A DNA stretch of 64,000 nt from Pseudomonas sp. B21-056 (GCF_026016325.1 NZ_CP087203.1:5456001-5520000), one strand, 5' to 3'. Counted from the stretch's first letter, positions 8,543 through 17,318 are shown. Numbers and translations are program-made. The notes: generated from the letters alone by a model not told the origin.

Positions 8543-9673
8543 ATGCCGTTGCTTGCCAGCCCTTTCGCCCAACTCGATCTGATCCGCCAACCCGAACAGC
8601 CAAACGAACCGCTGCAAGCGTTCGATGCAGCCGACGAATACCTGCTCGCCCACCTGGCCGAACAGCAACCGACTGCAAGTACGCGGGTCCTGGTGCTCAA
8701 TGACGGCTTCGGCGCCCTCGCCGCCAGCCTGGCCGGGCAGGTTGAAGTGATCAGCAGCAGCGACTCGTTCCTGGCCTTGCAAGCGTTGCAGAAGAATCTG
8801 GTCCGCAACGGGCGTCCCTTCGATGCGGTGCCGATATTGCCGGCCAGCGAACCGTTGACCGGGCCCTTCGACCAGGTCCTGATCAAAGTGCCGAAAACCC
8901 TGGCCCTGCTGGAAGAACAACTGATTCGCCTGCAAGGCCAACTGGCCCCCGGCGCCCAAGTGGTTGCCGGCGCGATGATCAAACATCTGCCCCGGGCAGC
9001 CGGCGACCTGCTGGAGCGTTACGTCGGCCCGGTGCAGGCCTCGCTGGCGGTGAAGAAGGCTCGCCTGTTGATCGCCACGCCGCAAACCGTCACACCGGCA
9101 ATCCACGTGTCGCCCTACCCCACTCGCTATTCGCTGGATGAACCGAAGATTGAACTGCTCAACCACGCCAATGTGTTTTGCCGCGAGGGCCTGGACATCG
9201 GCACCCGGGCTTTCCTGCCGCATCTGCCCGCCAACCTGGGGACGGCCCAGGTCGCGGACCTGGGTTGCGGCAACGGCGTGCTGGCCATAGCCAGCGCCCT
9301 GCGCAACCCCGACGCTCGCTACACACTGGTCGACGAATCCTTCATGGCCGTGCAATCGGCCACCGAGAACTGGCGAGCCGCCCTGGGCGAGCGCGAGGTA
9401 ACCGTACGGGCCGGCGACGGTCTGGCCGGACAACAGGCGCAGTCCCTGGACGTGGTGCTGTGCAATCCACCGTTCCATCAACAGCAGGTGGTGGGCGATT
9501 TCCTGGCCTGGCGGATGTTCCAGCAGGCCCGTGAAGCGCTGGTGGTCGGCGGCGCGCTGTACATCGTCGGCAACCGGCACCTGGGCTATCACAGCAAACT
9601 GGCGCGGCTGTTCCGCAGCGTCGAGCAGGTGGCCGCCACGCCGAAGTTCGTGGTTCTCAAGGCTCGGAAATAA
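8543..9673 (+). CDS. rlmG: 23S rRNA (guanine-1835-N2)-methyltransferase RlmG
   Basis: A 376-residue SAM-dependent methyltransferase with two tandem Rossmann-like halves, as in RlmG/RsmC. The C-terminal half holds the SAM motif VADLGCGNGVLA (near residue 235) and the catalytic NPPF motif for N2-guanine methylation. The N-terminal half is degenerate and resembles the substrate-binding domain. Length agrees with RlmG. It methylates G1835 of 23S rRNA. It is transcribed in the same direction as the LuxR gene but separated by 178 bp that hold no recognisable gene. Confidence 0.95.
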   Translation: MPLLASPFAQLDLIRQPEQPNEPLQAFDAADEYLLAHLAEQQPTASTRVLVLNDGFGALAASLAGQVEVISSSDSFLALQALQKNLVRNGRPFDAVPILPASEPLTGPFDQVLIKVPKTLALLEEQLIRLQGQLAPGAQVVAGAMIKHLPRAAGDLLERYVGPVQASLAVKKARLLIATPQTVTPAIHVSPYPTRYSLDEPKIELLNHANVFCREGLDIGTRAFLPHLPANLGTAQVADLGCGNGVLAIASALRNPDARYTLVDESFMAVQSATENWRAALGEREVTVRAGDGLAGQQAQSLDVVLCNPPFHQQQVVGDFLAWRMFQQAREALVVGGALYIVGNRHLGYHSKLARLFRSVEQVAATPKFVVLKARK

Positions 9674-9715
9674 TTTGCCATTGTTGTTTGAGGGCAAGGA
9701 ATTAAGCCTCAAGGG

Positions 9716-9742
9716 AAATATGCTAGAGTCCAGAGCATATTT
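9716..9742. promoter_or_regulatory. Palindromic operator of the toxin-antitoxin module
   Basis: AAATATGCT, nine bases, then AGCATATTT form a perfect inverted repeat with 9-base arms. It ends 13 bases before the GTG start of the antitoxin and just before its ribosome site AGAGGGG. Its position and symmetry fit an operator for autorepression by the antitoxin or antitoxin-toxin complex. Confidence 0.65.
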
Positions 9743-9755
9743 AGAGGGGCACAGC

Positions 9756-10157
9756 GTGAACAAACCAGCTCAACGGAAAACGACGCGGCTCGCAGCGGGC
9801 AAAAAAACGTCAATTACCATCCGAGACAAGGACGGTAGGGTGACGGCTTTCTTGTCAAATGCTGATGCCGTGGTTGAGCGGCATGCAACACAAAGCCTCG
9901 CAGGTCGAATACTAGGGCATGGGATACCCAAGGGGCGTTCAGCGCGTGCGCTCCACTTGTCAGACGTTGAGCGCGAGCTTGCAGAGCTCAAGAGGGTAGT
10001 TGCGGCACTGGCCGTCCGCTCTGTTGCGCATGAAGAAAAGGCTCTTGACTTTGACGTCGAGGGGATGACCCTGCTTGATGCCAATACGGCATATCAACTA
10101 CTCGACAACCCTCCAGAGCCCACTGAGGCACTTCGCAACCTGCTTACCTTGCGATAA
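9756..10157 (+). CDS. Putative antitoxin of a GNAT-type TA module
   Basis: A 133-residue basic protein encoded 9 bp upstream of a GNAT toxin. The last about 24 residues (AYQLLDNPPEPTEALRNLL) match the toxin-neutralising tail of TacA/DUF1778 antitoxins. The N-terminal part does not show the ribbon-helix-helix pattern usual in that family; instead it has a basic arm, a short TSITIRDKDGRV strand-like stretch and a helical middle with LSDVERELAELKRVVAAL. The GTG at 9756 is chosen for its AGAGGGG ribosome site and because a palindromic operator lies immediately before it. Base composition is lower in GC than flanking genes. Function is inferred from the tail and context. Confidence 0.7.
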   Translation: MNKPAQRKTTRLAAGKKTSITIRDKDGRVTAFLSNADAVVERHATQSLAGRILGHGIPKGRSARALHLSDVERELAELKRVVAALAVRSVAHEEKALDFDVEGMTLLDANTAYQLLDNPPEPTEALRNLLTLR

Positions 10158-10166
10158 GGGCTTTCA

Positions 10167-10673
10167 ATGGATTTCATCACCATCGACTTCGACAGGTCGA
10201 TTGATCGCTCTGCGTTTGACTGCGAAGTACATCCCGCTTTAAACACATACATTGCCCAACATGCTGGGCAAGACGAAAAGCGCAATATCTCACGCACACT
10301 CATGTACGTCGAAGACAGAGTATTGCGAGGCTACTATAGCTTGGCGAATACCTCTGTAGCCCTCAGTGAGCTCAACGAAGAACAAAGAAAGAAGGTGCCT
10401 CGGTATCCTATGCCAGCGGTGCTGCTGAGTCGCCTGGCTGTTGACAAGGGTATGAGAAAAAAGGGGCTTGGCCAGCGGCTGATGTCTGATTTCTTCCGAC
10501 ACGTGTACGCGGTTTCCAAGCAGTCAGGTGTGGCGTTTATTGTCGTCGACGCGAAAGATCTGGATGCCGCCGATTACTACCGGAACAAGCTTGGTTTTGT
10601 ACCATCCACAAACAGCCCACTGCGGCTGCTGCTTTCCACCGCAACTCTGATTCAGGCGTTCAAGCAGGGTTGA
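10167..10673 (+). CDS. GNAT acetyltransferase toxin (TacT/AtaT-like)
   Basis: A 168-residue acetyltransferase of the toxin clade. It has the core LLSRLAVDKGMRKKGLGQRL, with the acetyl-CoA loop R97-x-x-G100-x-G102, then IVVDAKD and a tyrosine pair Y137-Y138 before LGF, where TacT/AtaT enzymes place the catalytic tyrosine. Toxins of this clade acetylate the amino group of charged tRNAs and stop translation. AAGGG precedes the ATG, nine bases after the antitoxin stop. The pair lies between rlmG and the cio operon, where related genomes have no such genes as far as I recall, and is AT-richer than its surroundings, suggesting acquisition. Confidence 0.87.
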   Translation: MDFITIDFDRSIDRSAFDCEVHPALNTYIAQHAGQDEKRNISRTLMYVEDRVLRGYYSLANTSVALSELNEEQRKKVPRYPMPAVLLSRLAVDKGMRKKGLGQRLMSDFFRHVYAVSKQSGVAFIVVDAKDLDAADYYRNKLGFVPSTNSPLRLLLSTATLIQAFKQG

Positions 10674-10724
10674 GTTCAGTCCAAACACCCAACCAATAAC
10701 ATCATTGCGCACACGACTACTTCC

Positions 10725-10889
10725 TCAATGAGTCGTCAACCCCGCAGCATTCATGAACATCCGCATCAGGCTGGCGACGATGAACAGCGCCAGCACACTA
10801 CCTGCCCAAATCCCCGCCAGCCAACCGAGACGCTGCCAGAGCGGCTTGCGTTCGGCGGCTTCGATGTCTTTCAAATCCGGCCTGGCCAT
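10725..10889 (-). CDS. DUF2474 small membrane protein of the cio operon
   Basis: A 54-residue protein beginning MARPDLKDIEAAERKPLWQR and carrying one membrane helix (LAGIWAGSVLALFIVASLM). It starts 21 bp after cioB on the same strand, with GGGGTG upstream of the ATG. Small single-helix DUF2474 proteins are found at the end of cyanide-insensitive bd oxidase operons and are analogous in size and place to CydX, which stabilises bd oxidase. A role as a third oxidase subunit is inferred from that context. Confidence 0.85.
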   Translation of the reverse strand: MARPDLKDIEAAERKPLWQRLGWLAGIWAGSVLALFIVASLMRMFMNAAGLTTH

Positions 10890-10910
10890 CTCAAAACACC
10901 CCGCAGTCGA

Positions 10911-11918
10911 TCAATGGTAGCCGTCATCATGGGTCACCTTGCCCCGGAATACGTAGTAGCTCCAAAAGGTGTACACCAGGATCAACGGAATGATGAACAA
11001 CGTGCCCACCAGCATGAACCCCTGGCTCTGGGGCGGTGAGGCGGCGTCCCAGATCGAGATGGAAGGCGGAATGATGTTCGGCCACAGGCTGATGCCCAGA
11101 CCGCTGTAGCCGAGGAATATCAGCACCAGGGTCAGGATGAATGGCGTGTAGTGTGCGTTGCGGGCGACCGCGCGGAACAACCCGTACATGGTCACCAGTA
11201 CCAGGATCGGCACCGGCAGGAACCAGAACAGGTTCGGCAGGGTGAACCAGCGCGCAGCGATATCGGCGTGGGCCAGCGGTGTCCAGATACTGACGATGCC
11301 GATCACCGCCAGCACCACGAACGCCAGCGGTCGGGCCAGGTCATGCATCTGCTCCTGCAATTTGCCCTCGGTCTTCATGATCAACCAGGTACACCCGAGC
11401 AAGGCATAGGCCGCGATCAAGGCCAGGCCGCAGAACATCGTGAACGGCGTGAACCAGTCCAGGGAGCCGCCGGCGAACTGCCGATTGACCACCGGGAACC
11501 CGTCGATGAACGCGCCCAGCGCCACGCCCTGGAAGAAGGTGGCCGTCAACGATCCGCCGATGAACGCCTTGTCCCACAGATGCCGCTTCTCGGCCTTGGC
11601 CTTGAAGCGGAATTCGAAGGCGACACCGCGAAAGATCAGCCCGATGAGCATCAGGATCAACGGCAGGTACAGCGCCGACAGCACCACCGAATAGGCCAAT
11701 GGAAACGCCCCGAACAAACCGGCGCCGCCCAGCACCAGCCAGGTTTCGTTACCGTCCCAGACCGGCGCCACGGTGTTCATCATCACGTCGCGGTCGCGCT
11801 CGCCCTTGATGAAGGGGAAGAGAATGCCGATTCCCAGGTCGAAACCGTCCATGATCACGTACATCATGATGCCGAAGATGATCACCACGGCCCAGATCAG
11901 CGGAAGATCAATACCCAT
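10911..11918 (-). CDS. cioB: Cyanide-insensitive quinol oxidase subunit II
   Basis: A 335-residue polytopic protein of the CydB/CioB family, starting MGIDLPLIWAVVI and showing the family segments YVIMDGFDLGIGIL and NTVAPVWDGNETWLV. It pairs with subunit I to form a quinol-oxidising bd-type terminal oxidase in the inner membrane. It follows cioA with a 3-base gap, so translation is probably coupled. Length and the cioA partner favour the Cio subfamily over the haem-d CydAB enzyme. Confidence 0.95.
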   Translation of the reverse strand: MGIDLPLIWAVVIIFGIMMYVIMDGFDLGIGILFPFIKGERDRDVMMNTVAPVWDGNETWLVLGGAGLFGAFPLAYSVVLSALYLPLILMLIGLIFRGVAFEFRFKAKAEKRHLWDKAFIGGSLTATFFQGVALGAFIDGFPVVNRQFAGGSLDWFTPFTMFCGLALIAAYALLGCTWLIMKTEGKLQEQMHDLARPLAFVVLAVIGIVSIWTPLAHADIAARWFTLPNLFWFLPVPILVLVTMYGLFRAVARNAHYTPFILTLVLIFLGYSGLGISLWPNIIPPSISIWDAASPPQSQGFMLVGTLFIIPLILVYTFWSYYVFRGKVTHDDGYH

Positions 11919-11921
11919 GAC

Positions 11922-13361
11922 TCAATTCCCCTTGTTCGAGCGGTCGTTGTGGTCCATCTCTTCGTCGCCCTCGTTGGCGGCCGACAACGGCCGGGCCGGG
12001 GTACGTTTCTGGCCCGGGCCGCCATCGGTCGGCTCGGCCTCGTGGGCCACCGGCCCCTTGCGCACCAGGCGCATCATGTAACTCAAGCCGGCACCGAACA
12101 GCGCGAAATAGACCACGACGAACAACACCAGGGTGATGCTCATCTGGGCGAAGCTGTGCCCGGACGAAGCATCGGCCGTACGCATCAGGCCGTAGACCAC
12201 CCACGGCTGGCGACCGATCTCGGTGGTGAACCAGCCGGCCAGGATCGCGACCAGGCCGGACGGGCCCATCCACAGCACCAGGTGGAGGAACGGCCGCGAT
12301 TGATAGAGCCGGTCGTTGCGCCGCAGCCAGAGGCTGCACAGGCCGGTGAAAATCATCAACAGCCCCAGGCCCACCATGACCCGGAACGACCAGAACACGA
12401 TGGTTGAATTCGGTCGGTCCTCAGGCGGGAATTCCTTGAGGGCCGGGACCTGCTTGTCCAGGCTGTGGGTCAGGATCAGGCTGCCCAGGTAAGGAATCTC
12501 TACGGCGAAGCGGGTCTTCTCCGCCTTCATGTCCGGCAGGCCGAACAGGATCAGCGGCGTGGGCTCGTTGCCGACATTTTCCCAGTGGCCTTCAATGGCC
12601 GCGATCTTCGCCGGCTGGTGCTTGAGGGTGTTGAGGCCGTGGAAGTCGCCAATGACCGCTTGTATCGGTGCCACTACCAAGGCCATCCACATCGCCATCG
12701 ACAGCATGCGCCGGATCGCCGGGTTGTCGCGCCCGCGCAGCAGATGCCAGGCCGCCGACGAGCCGACGAAGAACGCCGTGGCAACAAACGCCGCCGTCGA
12801 CATGTGCAGCAGGCGATAGGGGAACGAAGGGTTGAACACCACCGCCAGCCAGTCCACCGGTATCACCCGACCGTCGATGATTTCGTAGCCTTGGGGTGTT
12901 TGCATCCAGCTGTTGGAAGACAGGATCCAGAATGTCGAGATCAGCGTGCCGATCGCCACCATCACCGTGGAAAAGAAGTGCAGCCCACGGCCGACGCGAT
13001 TCCAGCCGAATAGCATCACGCCGAGGAAACCCGCTTCGAGGAAAAACGCCGTGAGCACTTCGTAGGTCAGCAGTGGCCCGGTCACCGCACCGGCGAAGTC
13101 CGAGAATCGGCTCCAGTTGGTACCGAACTGATAAGCCATGACCAATCCGGAGACCACCCCCATGCCGAAGTTGACGGCGAATATCTTCGACCAGAAGTGG
13201 TACAGATCGCGGTACGTATCATCGCGGGTCTTGAGCCACAAGCCTTCGAGCACCGCCAGGTAACTCGCCAGGCCGATGGTGATGGCCGGGAACAGGATGT
13301 GGAACGAGATCGTGAATGCGAACTGGATCCGGGCGAGATCGAGCGCCTCCAAACCGAACAT
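11922..13361 (-). CDS. cioA: Cyanide-insensitive quinol oxidase subunit I
   Basis: A 479-residue haem-bearing subunit. H21 (in FTISFHILFPA) corresponds to the high-spin haem ligand near residue 19 of CydA, and the family motifs RIQFAFT, GPSGLVAILAGWFTTEIGRQPW and LIMIFTGL-type helices are present. The quinol-binding loop is shorter than in E. coli CydA, as in CioA. AGAGGAAG lies before the ATG at 13361. It heads the operon cioA-cioB-DUF2474. The enzyme allows respiration when haem-copper oxidases are blocked by cyanide, which many fluorescent pseudomonads make. A perfect ANR/FNR box lies 156 bases upstream. Confidence 0.95.
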   Translation of the reverse strand: MFGLEALDLARIQFAFTISFHILFPAITIGLASYLAVLEGLWLKTRDDTYRDLYHFWSKIFAVNFGMGVVSGLVMAYQFGTNWSRFSDFAGAVTGPLLTYEVLTAFFLEAGFLGVMLFGWNRVGRGLHFFSTVMVAIGTLISTFWILSSNSWMQTPQGYEIIDGRVIPVDWLAVVFNPSFPYRLLHMSTAAFVATAFFVGSSAAWHLLRGRDNPAIRRMLSMAMWMALVVAPIQAVIGDFHGLNTLKHQPAKIAAIEGHWENVGNEPTPLILFGLPDMKAEKTRFAVEIPYLGSLILTHSLDKQVPALKEFPPEDRPNSTIVFWSFRVMVGLGLLMIFTGLCSLWLRRNDRLYQSRPFLHLVLWMGPSGLVAILAGWFTTEIGRQPWVVYGLMRTADASSGHSFAQMSITLVLFVVVYFALFGAGLSYMMRLVRKGPVAHEAEPTDGGPGQKRTPARPLSAANEGDEEMDHNDRSNKGN

Positions 13362-13516
13362 AAGTCTTCCTCTGTCAGGTAAAACCGGCTGCGGGCGGGG
13401 CCTGCATCGCTGCCCCCAGGGATATGGAGTGCGATGCTTTTCAAATCGTTCTTTTTAAAACCGTCACAACGCAGGAGCCTGGCCGGATGGCCACCAGATC
13501 GACGCCCCAAGCGGAG

Positions 13517-13530
13517 TTGATCTGGATCAA
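13517..13530. promoter_or_regulatory. ANR/FNR box upstream of cioAB
   Basis: TTGATCTGGATCAA matches the consensus TTGAT-N4-ATCAA at every fixed position. In P. aeruginosa the anaerobic regulator ANR represses the cio operon, so this site is probably the ANR operator; 156 bases separate it from the cioA start. The promoter itself was not located. Confidence 0.75.
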
Positions 13531-13639
13531 GCAATGTTCAAAGAGTAGTCGCATTCTCGCCGATGAACGGCGTGGTCTTTTGTCGCGTGACAGGTTGACT
13601 CAGTGCGGTTGCAGGAAACCGTGTGCCAACGGAAATCTT

Positions 13640-13752
13640 TGTGGCGAGGGGATTTATCCCCGTTCGAGTGCGCAGCACTCGCCAAAATTTCACGGTTACC
13701 AAAAATTTTGGGGCCGCTTCGCGACCCAGCGGGGATAAATCCCCTCGCCACA
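13640..13752. repeat. Dispersed palindromic repeat, family A copy 3
   Basis: A complete inverted pair: TGTGGCGAGGGGATTTATCC on the left and its complement on the right, with a variable centre (GTTCGAGTGCGCAGCACTCG, then GGGGCCGCTTCGCGACCCAGC). Unlike most copies in the window it sits between divergent genes, so a terminator role is less obvious here. Confidence 0.88.
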
Positions 13753-13760
13753 AAAATCAC

Positions 13761-13794
13761 ATCCAGATCCAGATCCAGATCCAGATCCAGATCC
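13761..13794. repeat. Hexanucleotide microsatellite (ATCCAG)n
   Basis: Five perfect copies of ATCCAG followed by ATCC. It lies nine bases after the family A repeat and about 95 bases upstream of the MFS gene. Copy number could vary by slippage. Confidence 0.85.
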
Positions 13795-13888
13795 ACATCG
13801 ATGCTTGGCTAACTATTTTTGCGCCGGTCGCAACCTCCAGTTACAGCTCGGTGATAATCTCATTGCCTTCATCACCGGACCCGTCTAG

Positions 13889-15139
13889 ATGCCCAGCCAA
13901 GCGCCGTTGCTGCTCCGTCACCACCGCCCTTTCATCGCGTTCTGGCTGGCCCGGGTATTCACCGCCAGCGGTTTTCAGATGCTCACCGTGGCCATCGGCT
14001 GGAACCTCTATCAACTGACCGGCAACGTCCTGGACCTGGGCCTCGTCGGGCTGGTGGAGTTCGCGCCACGGGTGCTGTTCATGTTGCACACCGGGCATGT
14101 GGCGGACCGTTATGACCGGCGCAAGGTCGCGGCGATCTGTCAGTCGATGCAAGCGATGATCGCCCTGGCGCTAGTCATCGGCAGCGCCACCGACCACGTC
14201 ACCCGCGAGATGATCTTTATCCTCGCCTTCCTGCTGGGCGCCGCCCGCTCCTTTGAAATGCCGACCACTCAGGCGCTACTGCCGAGCATCGTGCCGGCCA
14301 CGCTGTTTCCCCGTGCCGTGGCCGCCGCGCAATCGGCCCAGCAATCGGCGACCATCGTCGCTCCGGCCCTCGGTGGCCTGTTGTATGCCTTCGGCAGCGT
14401 CTGGGTCTACGGGCCGACCGTGGTGCTCTACCTCATTGCCTGCTGCCTGATGCTCAACCTGCCCGCTCGCCAGACGCCGCTGAACAAAGGCAAGGCGACC
14501 CTGGATTCGTTGCTGGCCGGGATTCGCTTCATCCGCAGCCGCCCGGACATTCTCGGCGCCATTTCCCTGGATCTGTTCGCGGTACTGCTGGGCGGCGCGA
14601 CGGCGCTGCTGCCGGTGTTCGCCAAGGACATCCTGCTCACTGGCCCCTGGGGCCTTGGCCTGTTGCGCTCGGCCCCGGCGGTCGGCGCCCTGCTGATGTC
14701 ACTGTGGCTGGCGCGGTTCGCCGTGGAGCGCAAGGTCGGCCGGGTGATGTTCACCGCCGTGGGCGTGTTCGGGGTCGCCACCATTGCGTTCGGCCTTTCC
14801 ACGTCGTTCTGGTTTTCCCTGGCGGTGCTGGTGGTGCTGGGCGCGGCGGACATGATCAGCATGGTCATCCGTGCATCCTTCGTGCAGTTGGAAACACCGG
14901 ATGAGATGCGCGGCCGGGTCAGCGCGGTGAACGGGCTGTTCATCGGCGCTTCGAACCAGTTGGGTGAGTTCGAGTCCGGCCTGACCGCCCACTGGTTCGG
15001 CACAGTGCCGGCGGTGGTCATGGGCGGTGTCGGTACGCTGCTGGTGACCGGGGTCTGGATCAAACTGTTCCCGACCCTGGCCAACCGCGACCGGATGCAT
15101 GAACCGGCGGACGACGCTAAAGCAACTTATCCAGGGTGA
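13889..15139 (+). CDS. MFS transporter (EntS-like exporter family)
   Basis: A 416-residue transporter with about 12 membrane segments. The MFS motif A variant GHVADRYDRRKV follows the second helix and a second partial motif WLARFAVERKVGRV lies in the C-terminal half. The overall pattern is that of MFS_3/EntS-like drug or metabolite exporters. No strong ribosome site precedes the ATG. The last 23 bases overlap the 3' end of the convergent dehydrogenase gene. Substrate unknown. Confidence 0.88.
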   Translation: MPSQAPLLLRHHRPFIAFWLARVFTASGFQMLTVAIGWNLYQLTGNVLDLGLVGLVEFAPRVLFMLHTGHVADRYDRRKVAAICQSMQAMIALALVIGSATDHVTREMIFILAFLLGAARSFEMPTTQALLPSIVPATLFPRAVAAAQSAQQSATIVAPALGGLLYAFGSVWVYGPTVVLYLIACCLMLNLPARQTPLNKGKATLDSLLAGIRFIRSRPDILGAISLDLFAVLLGGATALLPVFAKDILLTGPWGLGLLRSAPAVGALLMSLWLARFAVERKVGRVMFTAVGVFGVATIAFGLSTSFWFSLAVLVVLGAADMISMVIRASFVQLETPDEMRGRVSAVNGLFIGASNQLGEFESGLTAHWFGTVPAVVMGGVGTLLVTGVWIKLFPTLANRDRMHEPADDAKATYPG

Positions 15140-17318
15140 TGGGGAAGTCCCGCACCCGCTTGCCGGTGGCGTGATAAATCGCATTGGCCACCGCCGCTGC
15201 CACACCGACGATACCGATTTCACCGACGCCCTTGGAACCGAGGGCGTTGACGACTTCATCCTGTTCTTCGACGAAAACCACATTAATTTCGCCGATGTCA
15301 GCATTCACCGGTACGTGATACTCGGCCAGGCTGTGGTTCATGTGCCGGCCCAGGGCATGATCGGTCAGGGTCTCTTCATGCAGTGCCATGCCGACGCCCC
15401 AGACCACACCGCCGAGGATCTGGCTGCGGGCGGTCTTCGGGTTGATCACCCTTCCTGCCGCAATGGCACTGACCACCCGATTGACCTTCACCGTCCCCAG
15501 GTCCTCGTCCACCCACACTTCAACGAACACCGCCGAGTGCGTGGCGGTGGCATAGGCCTGGCGTTTTTTATCCGGCTCGGCGGTCACCTGGGCCTGCAAC
15601 GGTGTTTCGCTACTGTTTTGCGCCAGCTCCGCCAACGACACGCCGGCATCGCCCAGGCGCAACTGACCGTCAGCGAACGTCACTTGCTCAAGGGTCGCAC
15701 CGCTGAAGGCCGGACAGGTCTGCCGGGCCACGGCCAGCAGTTTCTCCTTCAGGGCTTCACACGCCTGCTGCACCGCCGTGCCCACCGACGAGACGGTGAA
15801 CGAGCCGCCTTGCAGCGGCGCGGTAGGCAGGGACGAATCGCCGAGGATAAAACTGACATTTTCCAGGGAAACCCCTGACGTCTCGGCGGCGATCTGAGTC
15901 ATGACCGTGTAGGTGCCAGTGCCAATGTCCGTGGTAGCACTGCTGACAGTCAGCTTGCCATCAGCCGCCAGCGAAGCCTGTGCGCTGGCCTTCTGCTGCA
16001 TCGCTTCCCAGACACCACCCGCCATGCCCCAGCCCACCAGTTGCCGGCCTGTGCGCATGCTGCGCGGTTCCGGATTGCGCTTGTCCCAGCCGAAACGCCG
16101 GGCGCCCTCGGCGTAGCACTCGCGCAGCGCCTTGCTGGAATAAGGCTTGCCTTCGTTCTCGTTACGCTCGGCGTAGTTGATCAACCGCAACTGGAGCGGA
16201 TCGATCGCCAGGGCACAGGCCAGTTCGTCCATGGCGCACTCCAGGCCGATCAGCCCGAGGGCCGCGCCGGGCGCACGCATGTCCAGCGGCGTGTAGACAT
16301 CCAACGGCACCAGTTTGTAGGTCAACTGCACGTTGTCGCAGTGATAGAGCATGCCGCTCCACTCCACCACGTGCTCGGTGAAGTCTTCGAAATGCGACGT
16401 CTGGCCGATGGCGGTGTGGGCCACGGCCAGCAACCGTCCATTGGCCGCAGCGCCCAATTGCAAGCGCTGGAAGGTCCGCGGCCGGTAGCCGAAGGTAAAC
16501 ATTTGCTGGCGCGTCAGGCTGACCCGCACCGAGCGCTGGAGCGCCAGCGCGGCCATCACCGCCAGGGGCAGTTGGTATTGCGGCCTCAACCCGGAACCGA
16601 AGGCACCGCCGACGAACGCGGCGAATACGCGCACCTGCTCTTTCTCGAGTCCGAACACCTTTTGCACATAGGCCTGGCAGTTCTGCGTGCCCTGGGTCTT
16701 GTCATGAATGTGCAGGCTGCCATCGGGTTGATACAGCACGGTGCTGGCATGGGGCTCCATCGGGTTGTGATGTTCCACCGGGGTGCTGTAGGAGACATCC
16801 ACATTGATCGCAGAACTGGCGTACTCACCCTGAAAATTCCCACGAGGCTTGGGCAGTTCGGCCGGTGCCGGATGGGCTTCGTTTTGCAGGATGGTCAGAT
16901 CGGTCTGATGGTCTTGGGCTTCATATTCAATTTCAATGAGTGAGCCGGCGTAACGGGCCAGTTCGAGATTTTCCGCCACCACCAGCGCTAGCGGCTGGCC
17001 ACTGTAGCGCACCTGGTCGTTGTACAACGGCCGGAACGGCGAACCGTCCGCTGCGTCGGCGTCCTGGTAGGGCTCGTCATAGCTGGCGATCCTGGGCCGG
17101 TTGGTATGGTCGATTACCGCGACGACGCCGGGCAGCGCCAGGGCTCGGGAGGAATCGATGCGCAACACGCGGCCACGGGCGACAGTGCCGGACACAACGC
17201 TGCCGTGCAGCAGGCCGTCCTCGGGGTATTCGCCCGCATAACGGGCCTGACCTGTCACCTTGAGCAGGCCGTCGACCCGGTCCAGCGGTTGTCCTATGGA
17301 TTTGCTCGGAGCGTTCAT
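15117..17318 (-). CDS. Molybdopterin subunit of xanthine/aldehyde dehydrogenase-type enzyme (PaoC-like)
   Basis: A 733-residue large subunit of the xanthine oxidase family that binds the molybdenum cofactor. The N terminus is the small a/b hammerhead domain; conserved cofactor loops include GGAFGSGLR, RAPGAALGLIGLE and the C-terminal GVGEIGIVG, whose Glu is the general base in this family. It follows the FAD subunit with a 1-base overlap and is the last gene of a three-gene operon. Similarity of all three subunits to E. coli PaoABC suggests an aldehyde oxidoreductase; substrate cannot be assigned. The gene for its chaperone/maturation factor is not adjacent. Confidence 0.9.
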   Translation of the reverse strand: MNAPSKSIGQPLDRVDGLLKVTGQARYAGEYPEDGLLHGSVVSGTVARGRVLRIDSSRALALPGVVAVIDHTNRPRIASYDEPYQDADAADGSPFRPLYNDQVRYSGQPLALVVAENLELARYAGSLIEIEYEAQDHQTDLTILQNEAHPAPAELPKPRGNFQGEYASSAINVDVSYSTPVEHHNPMEPHASTVLYQPDGSLHIHDKTQGTQNCQAYVQKVFGLEKEQVRVFAAFVGGAFGSGLRPQYQLPLAVMAALALQRSVRVSLTRQQMFTFGYRPRTFQRLQLGAAANGRLLAVAHTAIGQTSHFEDFTEHVVEWSGMLYHCDNVQLTYKLVPLDVYTPLDMRAPGAALGLIGLECAMDELACALAIDPLQLRLINYAERNENEGKPYSSKALRECYAEGARRFGWDKRNPEPRSMRTGRQLVGWGMAGGVWEAMQQKASAQASLAADGKLTVSSATTDIGTGTYTVMTQIAAETSGVSLENVSFILGDSSLPTAPLQGGSFTVSSVGTAVQQACEALKEKLLAVARQTCPAFSGATLEQVTFADGQLRLGDAGVSLAELAQNSSETPLQAQVTAEPDKKRQAYATATHSAVFVEVWVDEDLGTVKVNRVVSAIAAGRVINPKTARSQILGGVVWGVGMALHEETLTDHALGRHMNHSLAEYHVPVNADIGEINVVFVEEQDEVVNALGSKGVGEIGIVGVAAAVANAIYHATGKRVRDFPITLDKLL

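Larger units (their letters stand above)
13362..13888. other. Gene-free divergent region between cioA and the MFS gene
   Basis: This 527 bp interval holds the cio promoter region with an ANR box, a complete family A palindromic repeat and a hexanucleotide microsatellite, each listed separately. I see no credible coding sequence; open frames here read through the repeat arms. Confidence 0.8.

Noticed and set aside
11151..12407. A 418-codon plus-strand frame opposite cioAB
   Set aside because: Low-complexity His/Arg/Gln shadow of the membrane-protein genes.
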